Origin: Saccharibacillus sp. CPCC 101409
GTDB lineage: Bacteria; Bacillota; Bacilli; Paenibacillales; Paenibacillaceae
DNA length: 64,000 nt
Assembly (NCBI RefSeq): GCF_030518235.1
Contig: NZ_JAULSA010000007.1
Location: forward strand, 186,001 to 250,000
Direction of reading: 5' to 3'
Below the pieces are notes generated by a model, which saw nothing but the letters and a program-made list of their open reading frames with translations, was not told where the DNA came from and did not search any database. Below are positions 24,158 to 33,655 of the stretch, in pieces. Position numbers and translations under genes: made by a program. The stretch's first letter is position 1. Every line of letters starts with the position of its first letter.

Positions 24158-25392
24158 ACGGTGAAGCGAACCGCGCAGCCGAAGCCTCAACGGGCACCGG
24201 AGCAGGCGGCGAATCGCTCGGCGCTTCCGGCGGCGGGCCGAATGCCGGGATGAGCCGCGAGACGCTCAACCGCTGGCGGCTGCTGCTCGGCGCATCCGCC
24301 GACGAAGCGCTGGCGGAGACGGGCGATTATGCGCAGGAAACGTTCGCCTACCGCGAACTGGACGAAGCGCTCGGCTATTTGTACGACCGCGAGTACGGCG
24401 AAGAACAAGGCTACCAGGGCCGGAGCGGAGGACGCGGAGGAGGGCGCGGCGGCTCCAGCCTGACGGTGCCGGGCTGGCTGGGCCGGGTGCGCAAACTTTT
24501 TCCGCGCGAAACGGTCGAGATTCTGGAGAAACAGGCGCTGGACCGTTACGGGCTGAGCGAGCTGCTGGCGGACAAGAAAGTGCTGGAGTCGCTGGAACCC
24601 AACATCAACCTGCTCAAAAACATCCTCCAGTTCAAAAGCCGGATGAAAGGCGAAGTGGTGGCGAGCGCCAAAGAAATCGTGCGCCGGGTCGTGGAGGATT
24701 TGCGCCGCAAACTCGAATCCGAAGTCCGCGAACAGATTTCGGGCAAGCGCAATCGCTATGCCGACGGGCGCGTCCGCTCGCTGCGCAGCCTGAATATGAA
24801 GAAAACCATTTCACGCAACCTCAAAAACTACGACCGCGACAACCGCCGCTTCGTGGTGGACCGGCTGTATTTCGACGGACGCGTGCAGCCGTACAACAAA
24901 TGGCATGTCGTGATCGCGGTGGACGAAAGCGGCAGCATGCTCGATTCCGTGATCTACAGCGCCGTGATGGCGAGTATCTTCTATCGGCTGAACGCGCTCA
25001 AAACGAGCCTGTTCGTGTTCGATACGGAAGTGGTCGACTTCAGCGGACGGCTCGAAGATCCGGTGGACGTGCTGATGAGCGTGCAGCTCGGCGGAGGGAC
25101 GCATATCGCCAAAGCGCTGCGCTACGGCGAAACGCTGATCGAGAATCCCGGCCGGACGCTTTTTATCCTGGTGAGCGATCTGGAAGAAGGCTACCCCGCG
25201 CAGCATATGTATCGGGCGGCCAAAGATATTCTCGACGGCGGCTCGCGGCTGCTGGCGCTGACGGCGCTCAATTTCGAAGGCCATCCGGTGTACGACGAGC
25301 GCGCGGCGCGAACGTTCGCGGACATGGGCGCGGAAGTGGCGGCGCTGACGCCGGACGCGCTGGCGGAGTGGATCGGGCGCATCGTCAACTGA
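24136..25392 (+). CDS. VWA domain protein, YehP-like
   Basis: 418 residues. ATG at 24136 follows AAAGGAG inside the end of the DUF5682 gene; the frame is open far upstream, but that is a shadow of the neighbour. An acidic Gly-rich N-terminus (about 1-100, with GGRGGGRGG) precedes a helical region. The C-terminal von Willebrand A domain (about 255-418) has the MIDAS metal site DESGS, the GGGTH threonine and SDLEEG aspartate, all intact. VWA proteins are the usual partners of MoxR ATPases. The next gene begins 32 nt later. Confidence 0.9.
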   Translation: METGTGMNGEANRAAEASTGTGAGGESLGASGGGPNAGMSRETLNRWRLLLGASADEALAETGDYAQETFAYRELDEALGYLYDREYGEEQGYQGRSGGRGGGRGGSSLTVPGWLGRVRKLFPRETVEILEKQALDRYGLSELLADKKVLESLEPNINLLKNILQFKSRMKGEVVASAKEIVRRVVEDLRRKLESEVREQISGKRNRYADGRVRSLRSLNMKKTISRNLKNYDRDNRRFVVDRLYFDGRVQPYNKWHVVIAVDESGSMLDSVIYSAVMASIFYRLNALKTSLFVFDTEVVDFSGRLEDPVDVLMSVQLGGGTHIAKALRYGETLIENPGRTLFILVSDLEEGYPAQHMYRAAKDILDGGSRLLALTALNFEGHPVYDERAARTFADMGAEVAALTPDALAEWIGRIVN

Positions 25393-25424
25393 ACCCTATC
25401 GAACCCAACCAAGGAGGAATACAT

Positions 25425-28400
25425 ATGGCCCTGCAACAATCGAAAGTCGATCCCCTGATCGAAAAGTTCGCCAAAGCCTGCTCGGACGATTATTCGCTGG
25501 CGGTGGACCGCAAAGATTCGATTATCGCTTACGTCACGGGAGCGTCCGACGACTTCCCGGATATGCTGACCGATTCGAACCGCTTCCTTTACCGGACGAT
25601 CGAAGCGCTGGACAAACTCGAACGAGGCGGGAACGAGGACGTTTTTGCCCGGGCGGCGGCCGTGCTGCTGCGGACCATGGGCAGCGGGAACGCTTACCAG
25701 GGACAGACGCTGTACCGGATCTGCGTAGGCGGCTGGCTGAGCGGAGTCAATCTGGGCGCGCGCCGGATCCGCGATATGGACGAACGCCGGGCCAAGTCGC
25801 TCGAACGGCTGAGGCTGCTGCACCGGTATGCGGGCGAAGGTCCGGTCCAGAAGCTGTTTCGCATGCAGATCGGCGTCAGCCGCAGAGCGGCCAAATACAT
25901 GGCGTCGCCGGAGACGAGCGCGGATACACTGCTTCTATTGAAGCTGTACACGCAGATCGACCCGGGATTCGCCGGCGACATGCTGAACAAACTGCCCGAC
26001 TCGCTGCGCGCGCTGTTCAAGGAAGACCCGGAAGCGCTGCGCCGGGAATTCATGCAGGCGATCGAACCGCTGGCGATCCGGCAGCTTCCGCTCAAAGACA
26101 CGCTGACCCAGCTCGATCTGGACGAAGCTTATGTTCGGGAGCGGCGGGATGCCGTCAAGAAGCGTTTGTTCGCAAATTCCGGGCTGAATCCCAAAGAGCA
26201 GTTGAAGCGCGAGCAGCAGAACGCCGTTCTGACCCAGCTGCGCATGGCGTTTTATTACGTGCTGCTGCAAAACGGGGGCAAAGAAGGGCTGCTTGAATCC
26301 TCGTCCGAACTCGATGCGGTCGTGCTCGAAGCTGTGCGTACGGTCCACGAAATTCTGCCGCTGGAAGTGCGCGCGGAGCTGCTGAGCATGGAGAATACGG
26401 GCAAAGACCCGGATCTGCTGCTGCAAGGCATTGTGCCGATCGACGAGCCGTTTGCGGCGATTACCACGCTTGCGCAGGAGATCGACAGCTATATGCCGGC
26501 CTGGAACACGCTGCGCGCCGAGCTGCTGAAGGACCCGGAACGCTCCAAGCGGCTGTTTGCCCTGCTGCGGCGTCCGATGCTCAAAGCCTACGTGTATCGG
26601 GTGCTGGCGGACGAAGGTATGGCCCCGGAAAGCGAAGGCGGCATCGAGAAATTGGTGCTGGATGCGCTGGCGGACAAGCTGCATGGGAACACCCTCGGCC
26701 AGAGCCTGGCGAAAGTGCTGACCGGCGACCTGTCGCTGGAAGCGTATATCAAGAACAAAGCGGCCCGCGACTGGGACGATGTGCAGGGGAACGATATCCG
26801 CCGCCGCAATCTGCTGATCGCCGTTACGCTGCTGCCGGAAGACTCGGAGCTGTATGCAAAGTTCGTCAAAGTGGTCGGCCATACGGAGATCGGGACGGCG
26901 AACGTACTGACTTATTTGTACAAATCCCCGGCGTTCAGCGGCGAGAATCTGCTGGAGCTGGCCGAAGTCGATTCCGATGCGGACGGCGAGTCGATGCTGC
27001 GCCGCCTGCTGATGCTGAACGGGCTGAACCAATATTCTTACGGCCGGGTGCCCGACGAAGAACTGCGCGGCATCGTCCGGCAGCGCTTGGCGGCGAGCCT
27101 CGATCTCTACGCGGAGGCGCCGGGCGAGGTGCGTCAGATTATCCTAGAAGCTGCATTTTCCGGCGACGAAGAGTCGGAGAAAAGCGACGATTCGGCGAAA
27201 AAATCCCGTCGGGCGGACGGCGCCGCGGACGAGGATCTGCTGGTCCGGGCACTGGGCCTGGGGCTGGGCGATTCGTCCAAACGGATCAAAGAACTGTCGC
27301 GGGCCGAACTGCTGCGGCGTCCCGACAAGGACCTGTACGTGAAGCTGTATCTGGCGGAGAAAAAAGCCGCTGTCCGCGAAACGGTGATCGATCTGCTGCG
27401 CGGGCTTGAAGGCGAAGGCGAAGCGTACAAGCAGCTGCTACAAAAAGAAAAATCCGCGGCGCTCAAAGCCCGTTTGCAGGCGCTGCTTGATACGCTGGGA
27501 CAACCGGCCGAATTCGCGCACGCCGCGCTGGCCGAGCACGCGGACGCCAAAAAGCTGGCGCGTCTGTCCTGGCTGCCGCTGGATCGTCTGCCGGAACTGC
27601 GCGGCAAAGACGGGCATCGATTGGCCGAAGGCATCCGGACCTATATCCTGACCGAATCCGTCGATTTCGTTTCCGAGCCGAATCCGCGTTTGGACGAGGT
27701 GGCCGAGTATGCCGACGCGGAGTCGCTGACGGCGTTTACCGCGGAAGCGCTGCGGCTGTGGATCGACGAAGGCGCGCCGCCGAAAGAGAAATGGGTGCTG
27801 CCGCTGGCCGCCCGCTTCGGCGGACGGAGCATGGTCGATCTGCTCGGCAAACAGATCAAGGACTGGACGGACAGCAGCCGGGGCGCGATCGCGGCCGAAG
27901 CGGTGCGCGCGCTGGCGTACACGGGCGATACGGCGGCGCTCATGACGATCGACCGGCTGGGCCGCACGATCAAGAACCGCCAGGTCAAAGGGGCGGCCGA
28001 AGAAGCGCTCCAGCTCGCGGCGGACAATCTGGGATTGACGAAGGAACAGCTCGCGGACCGGCTGGTCACGACGCTCGGCTTCGACGGGAAAGGCGAGTTG
28101 GAACTGAGCTACGGCGAGCGTTCGTTTACCGTCAAAGTAAACGCCGATCTCCAGCTGTCCGCGGTAAGCGGCGAGACCGGCAAAGCGGTCAAAAGCCTGC
28201 CTGCGCCCGGCCAGAAAGACGACGCGGAGCTGGCCGCCAAGTCCAAAGCCCGGTTTACCCAGCTGAAAAAAGACCTGAAAAACATGGTCGGCATCCAGTC
28301 GCAGCGCCTGGAAGAATCGCTGTCCAAGCGCCGGCTGTGGAGCGCTCCCGAATGGAAAGAACTGTTCGTCGGCAACGTGATTATGCGGCAGTTCGCGGTC

Positions 28401-29015
28401 GGCCTGATCTGGGGCGTGTATACCGGAAGCGGCGAAGAAACGGCGGTGTCGGAAACGTTCCGGTATATGGAAGACGGCACGTTCAACACGGTGGACGAAG
28501 ACGAGTACGAGCTGGCGGAAAATGCCGTCGTCGGTCTGGTGCATCCGCTCGAACTGGACAAAGATACGCTGGGCGCCTGGAAAACGCAGTTGGACGATTA
28601 CGAGATCGCGCAGCCGTTTATCCAGCTGGATCGCCCGGTGTACGAGCCGGAAGAAGACGATCTGGAGCGCCGGACCTACAGCCGTCTGCCCGAAGGCGAC
28701 TACTCGCCGACCGGTTTCCCGAAAGCGCTGGAGAAATACGGCTGGGTCAAAGGACGCGCGCAGGACGGCGGCTTCTACAACGAGCTGTTCAAGGAATACG
28801 GCGAGCTGATCGCGCGTTTGACCTTCAGCGGCACCAGCATCTCGTATTACGAAGGCATGGAAGACGTGACGCTGGAGGAGCTTGAGTTCTTCGGCAACAA
28901 AGGCGACGACTACTATTACACGCCGCTGAGCGGTTATCCGCTCAAGAAAGTGCCGGACCGCGTATTCAGCGAAACGGTATACGATATTCTGCGGGCGAGC
29001 GGACAGGAAAGCTGA
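25425..29015 (+). CDS. DUF4132 protein, YehI/MolR-like, HEAT-repeat-rich
   Basis: 1196 residues; ATG follows AAGGAGGAATACAT, whereas the longer open frame starts inside the VWA gene. The long middle (about 60-900) is a string of helical pairs like HEAT/ARM repeats (for example EAVRALAYTGDTAALMTIDRLG). The C-terminal about 300 residues, with EWKELFVGNVIMRQFAVGLIW and a tail rich in Tyr and acidic residues (EGMEDVTLEELEF), match the DUF4132/MolR C-terminal domain. Function is unknown; a scaffold for the MoxR-VWA machine is my inference. In E. coli yehI also lies near yehLMPQ. Confidence 0.88.
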   Translation: MALQQSKVDPLIEKFAKACSDDYSLAVDRKDSIIAYVTGASDDFPDMLTDSNRFLYRTIEALDKLERGGNEDVFARAAAVLLRTMGSGNAYQGQTLYRICVGGWLSGVNLGARRIRDMDERRAKSLERLRLLHRYAGEGPVQKLFRMQIGVSRRAAKYMASPETSADTLLLLKLYTQIDPGFAGDMLNKLPDSLRALFKEDPEALRREFMQAIEPLAIRQLPLKDTLTQLDLDEAYVRERRDAVKKRLFANSGLNPKEQLKREQQNAVLTQLRMAFYYVLLQNGGKEGLLESSSELDAVVLEAVRTVHEILPLEVRAELLSMENTGKDPDLLLQGIVPIDEPFAAITTLAQEIDSYMPAWNTLRAELLKDPERSKRLFALLRRPMLKAYVYRVLADEGMAPESEGGIEKLVLDALADKLHGNTLGQSLAKVLTGDLSLEAYIKNKAARDWDDVQGNDIRRRNLLIAVTLLPEDSELYAKFVKVVGHTEIGTANVLTYLYKSPAFSGENLLELAEVDSDADGESMLRRLLMLNGLNQYSYGRVPDEELRGIVRQRLAASLDLYAEAPGEVRQIILEAAFSGDEESEKSDDSAKKSRRADGAADEDLLVRALGLGLGDSSKRIKELSRAELLRRPDKDLYVKLYLAEKKAAVRETVIDLLRGLEGEGEAYKQLLQKEKSAALKARLQALLDTLGQPAEFAHAALAEHADAKKLARLSWLPLDRLPELRGKDGHRLAEGIRTYILTESVDFVSEPNPRLDEVAEYADAESLTAFTAEALRLWIDEGAPPKEKWVLPLAARFGGRSMVDLLGKQIKDWTDSSRGAIAAEAVRALAYTGDTAALMTIDRLGRTIKNRQVKGAAEEALQLAADNLGLTKEQLADRLVTTLGFDGKGELELSYGERSFTVKVNADLQLSAVSGETGKAVKSLPAPGQKDDAELAAKSKARFTQLKKDLKNMVGIQSQRLEESLSKRRLWSAPEWKELFVGNVIMRQFAVGLIWGVYTGSGEETAVSETFRYMEDGTFNTVDEDEYELAENAVVGLVHPLELDKDTLGAWKTQLDDYEIAQPFIQLDRPVYEPEEDDLERRTYSRLPEGDYSPTGFPKALEKYGWVKGRAQDGGFYNELFKEYGELIARLTFSGTSISYYEGMEDVTLEELEFFGNKGDDYYYTPLSGYPLKKVPDRVFSETVYDILRASGQES

Positions 29016-29080
29016 GCGGCGCAGGCATGTTGAATCGGGCAGGCGGAAACGGAAAAAGCCGAGTTGGGAGGAAGAACGGG

Positions 29081-29851
29081 ATGAGCGAAAGCGGAAAGCG
29101 TGCGGGAGAAGACGGTGTGCGCGGCGGCGGACAAAACGAGCTATCCAACGGCTGCGAAGCCGAACCGGGTAAAGAAACGGATGACGGCGTGAAAAACGCC
29201 CGATGCCGGGATAACCCCGAAGCCGCTCCCGGTCTGCTCCGGCGTTTGTTCGGAGCCCGGACCGGAGCCTCGTCCGAAGCCCCGATCGAAGCGGCGGGAC
29301 AAGAAGAAGCGTCCTCGCGGCGCAGACTGTTTTTTCACGAAGACGATTACGGCATGCTGGAGCTGATTCCGGCCGACCGGCTGCCCTCGGCGGCCGCCGA
29401 GCTGGACAAAATCGCGAAGTTTGCGGACGATCATCGCTCGGAAAGCGGGTATACGGATCTGTATGTGCGGCAGGACGATCCCGAAGGACTGAGCCGATTG
29501 GAGCTGCGGCTGACGGATATCGAAGCTGCGGTATCGAAATTCGCGGAACCGTTCGATATTGTGACCACCGGCTACGGTTCGGGCTATCGGGTGGAATGTC
29601 CGGATATCCAGGCGTTCGGCCCGAACGAAGAAACCGTACTGTTCTGCCAGCATCAGGGTGGCCTTGTTACACGGGCTTGGCTGACGCTGGAGATCGGCGA
29701 AGAAGATCAGCGCGACTGGGGACTGCGGATTCTGACGATGCTGGGCCGCCTGGCTCCGCTCGCGCTGGTCGACTGGTTGGCGGACGATTACGCCGATCTG
29801 CGCGACGAAGCGTCGATTGTCCGCTACCTGGACGGGCTGCTGGAAAATTAG
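29081..29851 (+). CDS. Unknown protein within the Yeh-like operon
   Basis: 256 residues from MSESGKRAG, which follows GGGAGGAAG; an upstream ATG (29027) has no ribosome site. The first about 90 residues are low complexity (Gly, Glu, Asp, Arg). The rest is a compact alpha/beta domain: RRRLFFHEDDYGMLELIP, TDLYVRQDDPEGLSRLELRLTD and DWLADDYADLRDEASIVRYL. I do not recognise the family. It is 65 nt after the DUF4132 gene and before the SWIM gene, so it is probably part of the same system. The E. coli cluster has no clear equivalent that I recall. Confidence 0.7.
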   Translation: MSESGKRAGEDGVRGGGQNELSNGCEAEPGKETDDGVKNARCRDNPEAAPGLLRRLFGARTGASSEAPIEAAGQEEASSRRRLFFHEDDYGMLELIPADRLPSAAAELDKIAKFADDHRSESGYTDLYVRQDDPEGLSRLELRLTDIEAAVSKFAEPFDIVTTGYGSGYRVECPDIQAFGPNEETVLFCQHQGGLVTRAWLTLEIGEEDQRDWGLRILTMLGRLAPLALVDWLADDYADLRDEASIVRYLDGLLEN

Positions 29852-29876
29852 CGGCTTGTGCCGATCACAGGTACGG

Positions 29877-29967
29877 TTTCGTCCGGCTGATAACTCGTAC
29901 CTGACCGGCGTACGAATTCTTCGATGAAATCGCGCCTGAACCATGTGCAGTTCAGCCGGACGAGAAA
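29877..29967. repeat. Inverted-repeat structure before SWIM gene
   Basis: TTTCGTCCGGCTGA (29877-29890) pairs with TCAGCCGGACGAGAAA (29952-29967, one bulged G). Within it TCGTAC...GTACGA (29895-29915) and CTGAAC...GTTCAG (29936-29955) also pair. No T run follows, so it may be a processing or attenuation structure rather than a terminator. Confidence 0.55.
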
Positions 29968-29987
29968 CGAGATTGCGGGGGATGAAC

Positions 29988-31982
29988 ATGAGCGAAGCGG
30001 AAATGGAGGACAGATTTCGCCGCTTTACGGCGCTGTGCACCGAAGATTATCTGATCCGCTATGCCAATAAGGGCTTGTACAACCGGGCGCTGAAAGATTT
30101 GGAAAAAGGTGTGTCGGTCCGGTACGCCTTCGGCGGCGGCGAAGTGCGCTGCCTGCTGAGCGACGGCACCGAATGCGTGCTGACCGACTCGATCGAGCGC
30201 TTCGACTGCTCCTGTCCGGCGGACAAGATCTGCAAGCATGTGCTGATTGCGATTCTGGGTTACGGCGGCGCGGGAACGGGCGAAGCTGTAGAAGCGGCAG
30301 GGCAGGCAGAGACGGCAGGGGAAGAGCGAGCAGGCGAAGCCGTAGACTTGGAAGACTCCGCTTCTCCCGCGGCCGCTTTGCGGGAGGCGGGCGATGCGGC
30401 TGCGTCCGCTCTGCCTGAACAAGGCGCCGCGGCAGGGGCGGAAGCCGAAGCGAAGCCGCGGAAAGCGGGTTCGGATAAGGATCGCGGCTTGGATAAAGCC
30501 GCCGCGCGGGGGGAAGATGCCGGCGCGAACGGCAGACCGGATGAGCCCGGTGTGGAAACCGGGAACCGGCCGGCCGCGGACGGCAAGCGAACGCGATCGG
30601 ATCTGCCCGCCGCTTCTTTTTCTTCTTCGGCGTCCGAAGCGCCCCAGCTGGACTTCGGCTGGCTGCTGGAACGCAGCCTCGGCGAGCTGATCGCGCCGTT
30701 TGCCGACGCGCGCGCGGAAGAAGCGGCGTTCCGGCTGCGCTACCGCGAAGAACTTGAGGTTAGCACGGGCTCGCTGCTTGTCGTGCGGATGGTCCGCTCC
30801 GGCATCGAAGTCGCGTTTACCGCCGCGCCGGATGTGGGCAAAGCGCTGTGCGCCGTGCCGGGCGCGGAAGGCGAGATGTACAAGCTGGAAGCGCTGCTGC
30901 GCTATCGGGCGCAGCGCGGACTGCGCGACGAAGACGCGCTGGCCGGCAAGCTGACGCCGGTCCGCGCATCTTCGGATACGCTGGACGAATTCCGCGGCGC
31001 GGTCTCCGCGCTGCTGCACACCGGGCTTGCGAGACTGCCGCGCAGTATCGCGGACCGGTTCGAGCTGCTGGCGGTCTCCGCCCGCAGCGCGGGACTGCCG
31101 AACCTCGAACGCGAAGCGCGCGGGATTCGCGGCGAGCTGGAGCTGTTCTTCGCGCGGCATGTACGCTTCTCCGCGCAGGCGCTGACGGGCCGGCTGACCC
31201 GCCTGTACCTGATGCTTGAATCGCTGGAACGCGATCCGGGCCCTGCCCGCCGCGCGCAGCTCGCCGGACGCTTCCGCAGCAAATACTATACGGTCCCGCG
31301 GCTCGATCTCTACGCGCTGGGCGCGGAGCCGTGGGAAACGCGGTCTGCGTACCGCGGCATCACCTACTATTTCTACTGCGCCGAAGACGGCGGCGTCTAT
31401 ACGTATACGCAGGCCCGGCCGGCGTATTACGAAGGCGCGGACTTCTCGTTCGCGCGCCATTACCGCCAGGGTTCGCCGTGGCGGGCGGACCTGACCATGC
31501 AGCGAGCGAGCGTTTCGCTGCTGTCGCTGCGCTCGGTGAAGGTCAGCGCCGACGGGCGGCTGTCTTCGTCGGCCCCGGCTTCGCTTGCGCTGCCGGAGCG
31601 CCCGCCGGTCGAAGCGGCGGACTTCGGGGAGCTGCTTGCGCCGGACTTTGCTTCGCTGCCGGCCGGACCGGCCGAACGGAAGCTGTTCGGCGCCCGCCCG
31701 CGGCGGCTGCGGCTGATTCGCGCGTCTTCGATCGAGGGATGCGCCTACGACGACGCGGCGCAGGCGCTGAAGCTGACCGCCGCCGATACCAACGGCGAAC
31801 GTTTGGAACTGCTTCTGCCGTATCACGCCGACTGGCAGACGGCGATCCGGCGGCTGGAAGAAGGCCGCGGCCGGCCGGATGCGGGCGAGTTCTATATCTT
31901 CGCCGCCGTCGACGAAGACGGCGTGTACCCCATCAGCTTCCTGCAGGGCGCAGGGCAGCTCAACTTGAAGCTGGATTTGTGA
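29988..31982 (+). CDS. SWIM zinc-finger protein, YehQ-like
   Basis: 664 residues. Two ATGs compete; the second (MSEAEMEDRF) is best spaced from GGGGGA. The SWIM zinc motif is FDCSCPADKICKH (about residue 73-85, CxCx5CxH), a DNA- or protein-binding finger. A low-complexity Ala/Glu/Gly linker follows (about 95-215). The remaining about 450 residues form a helical then beta-rich region with ITYYFYCAEDGGVYTYTQ and IFAAVDEDGVYPISFL. It ends the Yeh-like run. In E. coli yehQ is the SWIM member of the same cluster. Role unknown. Confidence 0.85.
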   Translation: MSEAEMEDRFRRFTALCTEDYLIRYANKGLYNRALKDLEKGVSVRYAFGGGEVRCLLSDGTECVLTDSIERFDCSCPADKICKHVLIAILGYGGAGTGEAVEAAGQAETAGEERAGEAVDLEDSASPAAALREAGDAAASALPEQGAAAGAEAEAKPRKAGSDKDRGLDKAAARGEDAGANGRPDEPGVETGNRPAADGKRTRSDLPAASFSSSASEAPQLDFGWLLERSLGELIAPFADARAEEAAFRLRYREELEVSTGSLLVVRMVRSGIEVAFTAAPDVGKALCAVPGAEGEMYKLEALLRYRAQRGLRDEDALAGKLTPVRASSDTLDEFRGAVSALLHTGLARLPRSIADRFELLAVSARSAGLPNLEREARGIRGELELFFARHVRFSAQALTGRLTRLYLMLESLERDPGPARRAQLAGRFRSKYYTVPRLDLYALGAEPWETRSAYRGITYYFYCAEDGGVYTYTQARPAYYEGADFSFARHYRQGSPWRADLTMQRASVSLLSLRSVKVSADGRLSSSAPASLALPERPPVEAADFGELLAPDFASLPAGPAERKLFGARPRRLRLIRASSIEGCAYDDAAQALKLTAADTNGERLELLLPYHADWQTAIRRLEEGRGRPDAGEFYIFAAVDEDGVYPISFLQGAGQLNLKLDL

Positions 31983-32026
31983 GGGAGCGGCCGGTTTGAT
32001 TGCGCGGCAGTCCGGCAGTCCGAATA

Positions 32027-32065
32027 TTTGACAGTTTGACAGTTTGGCAGTTTGGCAGTTGGCAG
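32027..32065. repeat. Short tandem repeat, period about 9
   Basis: AGTTTGAC/AGTTTGGC units repeat four times just after the SWIM gene. No coding role is seen. Confidence 0.6.
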
Positions 32066-32180
32066 TCGAAGAGGGGACGGTAGGCAGAGCCTGGGCGGCA
32101 GGCAGAGCGGCGCTTCCCCCGCTTTGAATAACGTACGGGATTTTCGGAAGCCGATGCGCCAACAAGCGCCGTATAAACCG

Positions 32181-32365
32181 AATGATGCCTATGTGCATCA
32201 TTTTTTCCGTCAGCGGCCTCATCGTGCGGGAATGTTGCGATTGTGCATCATTTTCAGCCTTTTTCGGGCAATAGAGCCGAAAAAAAGCGAAATTGATGCA
32301 CATACGCAACAAAATCGGATATATCGCCCTTTTTCGTCGAATATGATGCGTTATCGCAACATTTT
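32181..32365. repeat. Four-unit dyad element, family A copy 2
   Basis: Units start at 32181, 32231, 32291 and 32341: exact spacing 50, 60, 50. The first two read forward (ATGTTGC...GCATCATT), the last two reverse (TGATGC...GCAACA). Unit 1 is itself nearly palindromic. It is intergenic, downstream of the SWIM gene. Confidence 0.82.
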
Positions 32366-32497
32366 GTTTGTTCTTAGGTCAAGTCCATATTTGGGTGTAA
32401 AAACGAGACGGCTTGTCGATCCAGCGGCGAGATCCGAAGATGCGCCTCAAGTGTTGACGCCAGGTCAGCAATTGAGCGAGAAATTCGAGGATCGAAC

Positions 32498-32639
32498 GAA
32501 AATGCTGACTAAAAGTACACATTGGGGCGTGAAAATCGCGAAAAACAACGATTTGTTTGTAAAATGTAGACTAAAAGTCAGCATTTTTCCGTCCCTGTTC
32601 TTTTTCAGCCCGAAATGCTGACTAAAAGTGCACATTTTC
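32498..32639. repeat. Dyad element, family C (three clear units)
   Basis: Units start at 32498, 32559 and 32611 (spacing 61, 52). Units 1 and 3 read AATGCTGACTAAAAGTG; the middle unit has matching outer parts in reverse orientation. A fourth unit expected near 32448 is degenerate or lost. Confidence 0.65.
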
Positions 32640-32816
32640 TACGGGGCTTCAAAAGGACTTGCACGGTGGGGCGTAAGAAGAATGCCCGGCTGTGTCTGTC
32701 TCTCCTTTTGGGAAAGTGTTTTTACACATCATTATGGACTTAACCATCTGCTGCGCCGACCCAATCCAATCAGAGGTTTACGCTTGACGGCAAGGAACGC
32801 GCTTTAGGCGCGATTC

Positions 32817-32864
32817 CGCCCCGAGACTTCGTACACGGGTCAGGTACGAAATCTCAGTGGGGCG
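32817..32864. repeat. Hairpin with GTAC-tipped arms
   Basis: Arm 32817-32834 pairs with 32844-32864 over CGCCCC, GAGA(C/T)TTCGTAC with small bulges. No T run follows; it precedes the small gene at 32998. Confidence 0.55.
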
Positions 32865-32997
32865 TAACCTTACTTGTATCTGCGTCAATGTACTACAGTT
32901 TGCGGTAAAAGACGGTCCTTCCGCTTTGCGGTTTGCGGGACAATCTTTCGCACTGCACGGAAGGCGGATAAAGCTTGCTTTGAAAGGAGGAAGTCTT

Positions 32998-33348
32998 ATG
33001 AACGAAATCGGCAGGCTGACCGGCCGGATCGAAGACTGGACCGAAGAACTGCTGCTGCGCGGAGCATCCCAATTTACGCATGAAGACGCGGCGCGTCTGG
33101 AGCGATGGGCCGGCGAAGCGGAGCGGCTCGGCATGGAACTTCTGGAGCGTCTTCTCCGGCGGCTGTCCCGGACCGGCGCGCGCAGTCTGCTGGACGCGGA
33201 AGAGAAAACGGAAGAACTGACCGGTTTGTTTTTTCGCCTGTGCGCTTACCTGGAATTGGCGGGCGGCGGCGATTCCCGCGAAGAAGGCTTCGGTCGCGGC
33301 GACGAGGAAGAACGCGAAGACGGGATCGCGGACGCGCAGCGCGGTTGA
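32998..33348 (+). CDS. Small acidic helical protein, unknown
   Basis: 116 residues; strong ribosome site AAAGGAGG 8 nt before the ATG. The protein is almost wholly helical (IEDWTEELLLRGASQF, LERWAGEAERLGMELLERL) and ends in an acidic tail (EEEREDGIAD). No known motif is seen. It lies about 1 kb after the SWIM gene in the same direction, beyond two repeat elements, so a link to the Yeh-like run is possible but not shown. A terminator follows at 33553. Confidence 0.6.
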   Translation: MNEIGRLTGRIEDWTEELLLRGASQFTHEDAARLERWAGEAERLGMELLERLLRRLSRTGARSLLDAEEKTEELTGLFFRLCAYLELAGGGDSREEGFGRGDEEEREDGIADAQRG

Positions 33349-33552
33349 GTGCTCGATTTGCAGTTTTTAAGTACAGCCTTCGAAGGTAAACTAAACTGCC
33401 GTGAAGCGGCAGGGCGCGGGCTGCGAAAAATCGTCGCGAAGCATACAGACGGCAGCGCGATAAGGAAAGCTGTAGGAAGCTTGGAAATCCGGTTCTGTTT
33501 TTGTGTATCCAGGCGGAGACGCGCGGCGGAGCAGATTTGAATAATGAAGTTG

Positions 33553-33596
33553 AAAAGGCTTCGGTTCCGGTTTTGCCGGAAAGCCCAAGCCTTTTT
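33553..33596. terminator. Bidirectional terminator
   Basis: AAAAGGCTT (33553-33561) pairs with AAGCCTTTT (33587-33595), with an inner TTCCGG/CCGGAA stem. T runs lie on both sides. Confidence 0.7.
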
Positions 33597-33655
33597 GTGC
33601 GGGCGTTGTTTGTTTGACGGTTATTTGTATAGCGATGAGAGGCTGCTTCCGAATT

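Noticed and set aside
29952-32312. Open frame of about 786 codons on the minus strand opposite the SWIM gene
   Set aside because: Arg/Gln-rich composition typical of antisense frames in GC-rich DNA; the plus strand has a SWIM finger, start site and operon context.
32181-32639. Possible CRISPR array
   Set aside because: Units are regularly spaced but alternate in orientation, differ in sequence, number four at most, and no cas gene is near.
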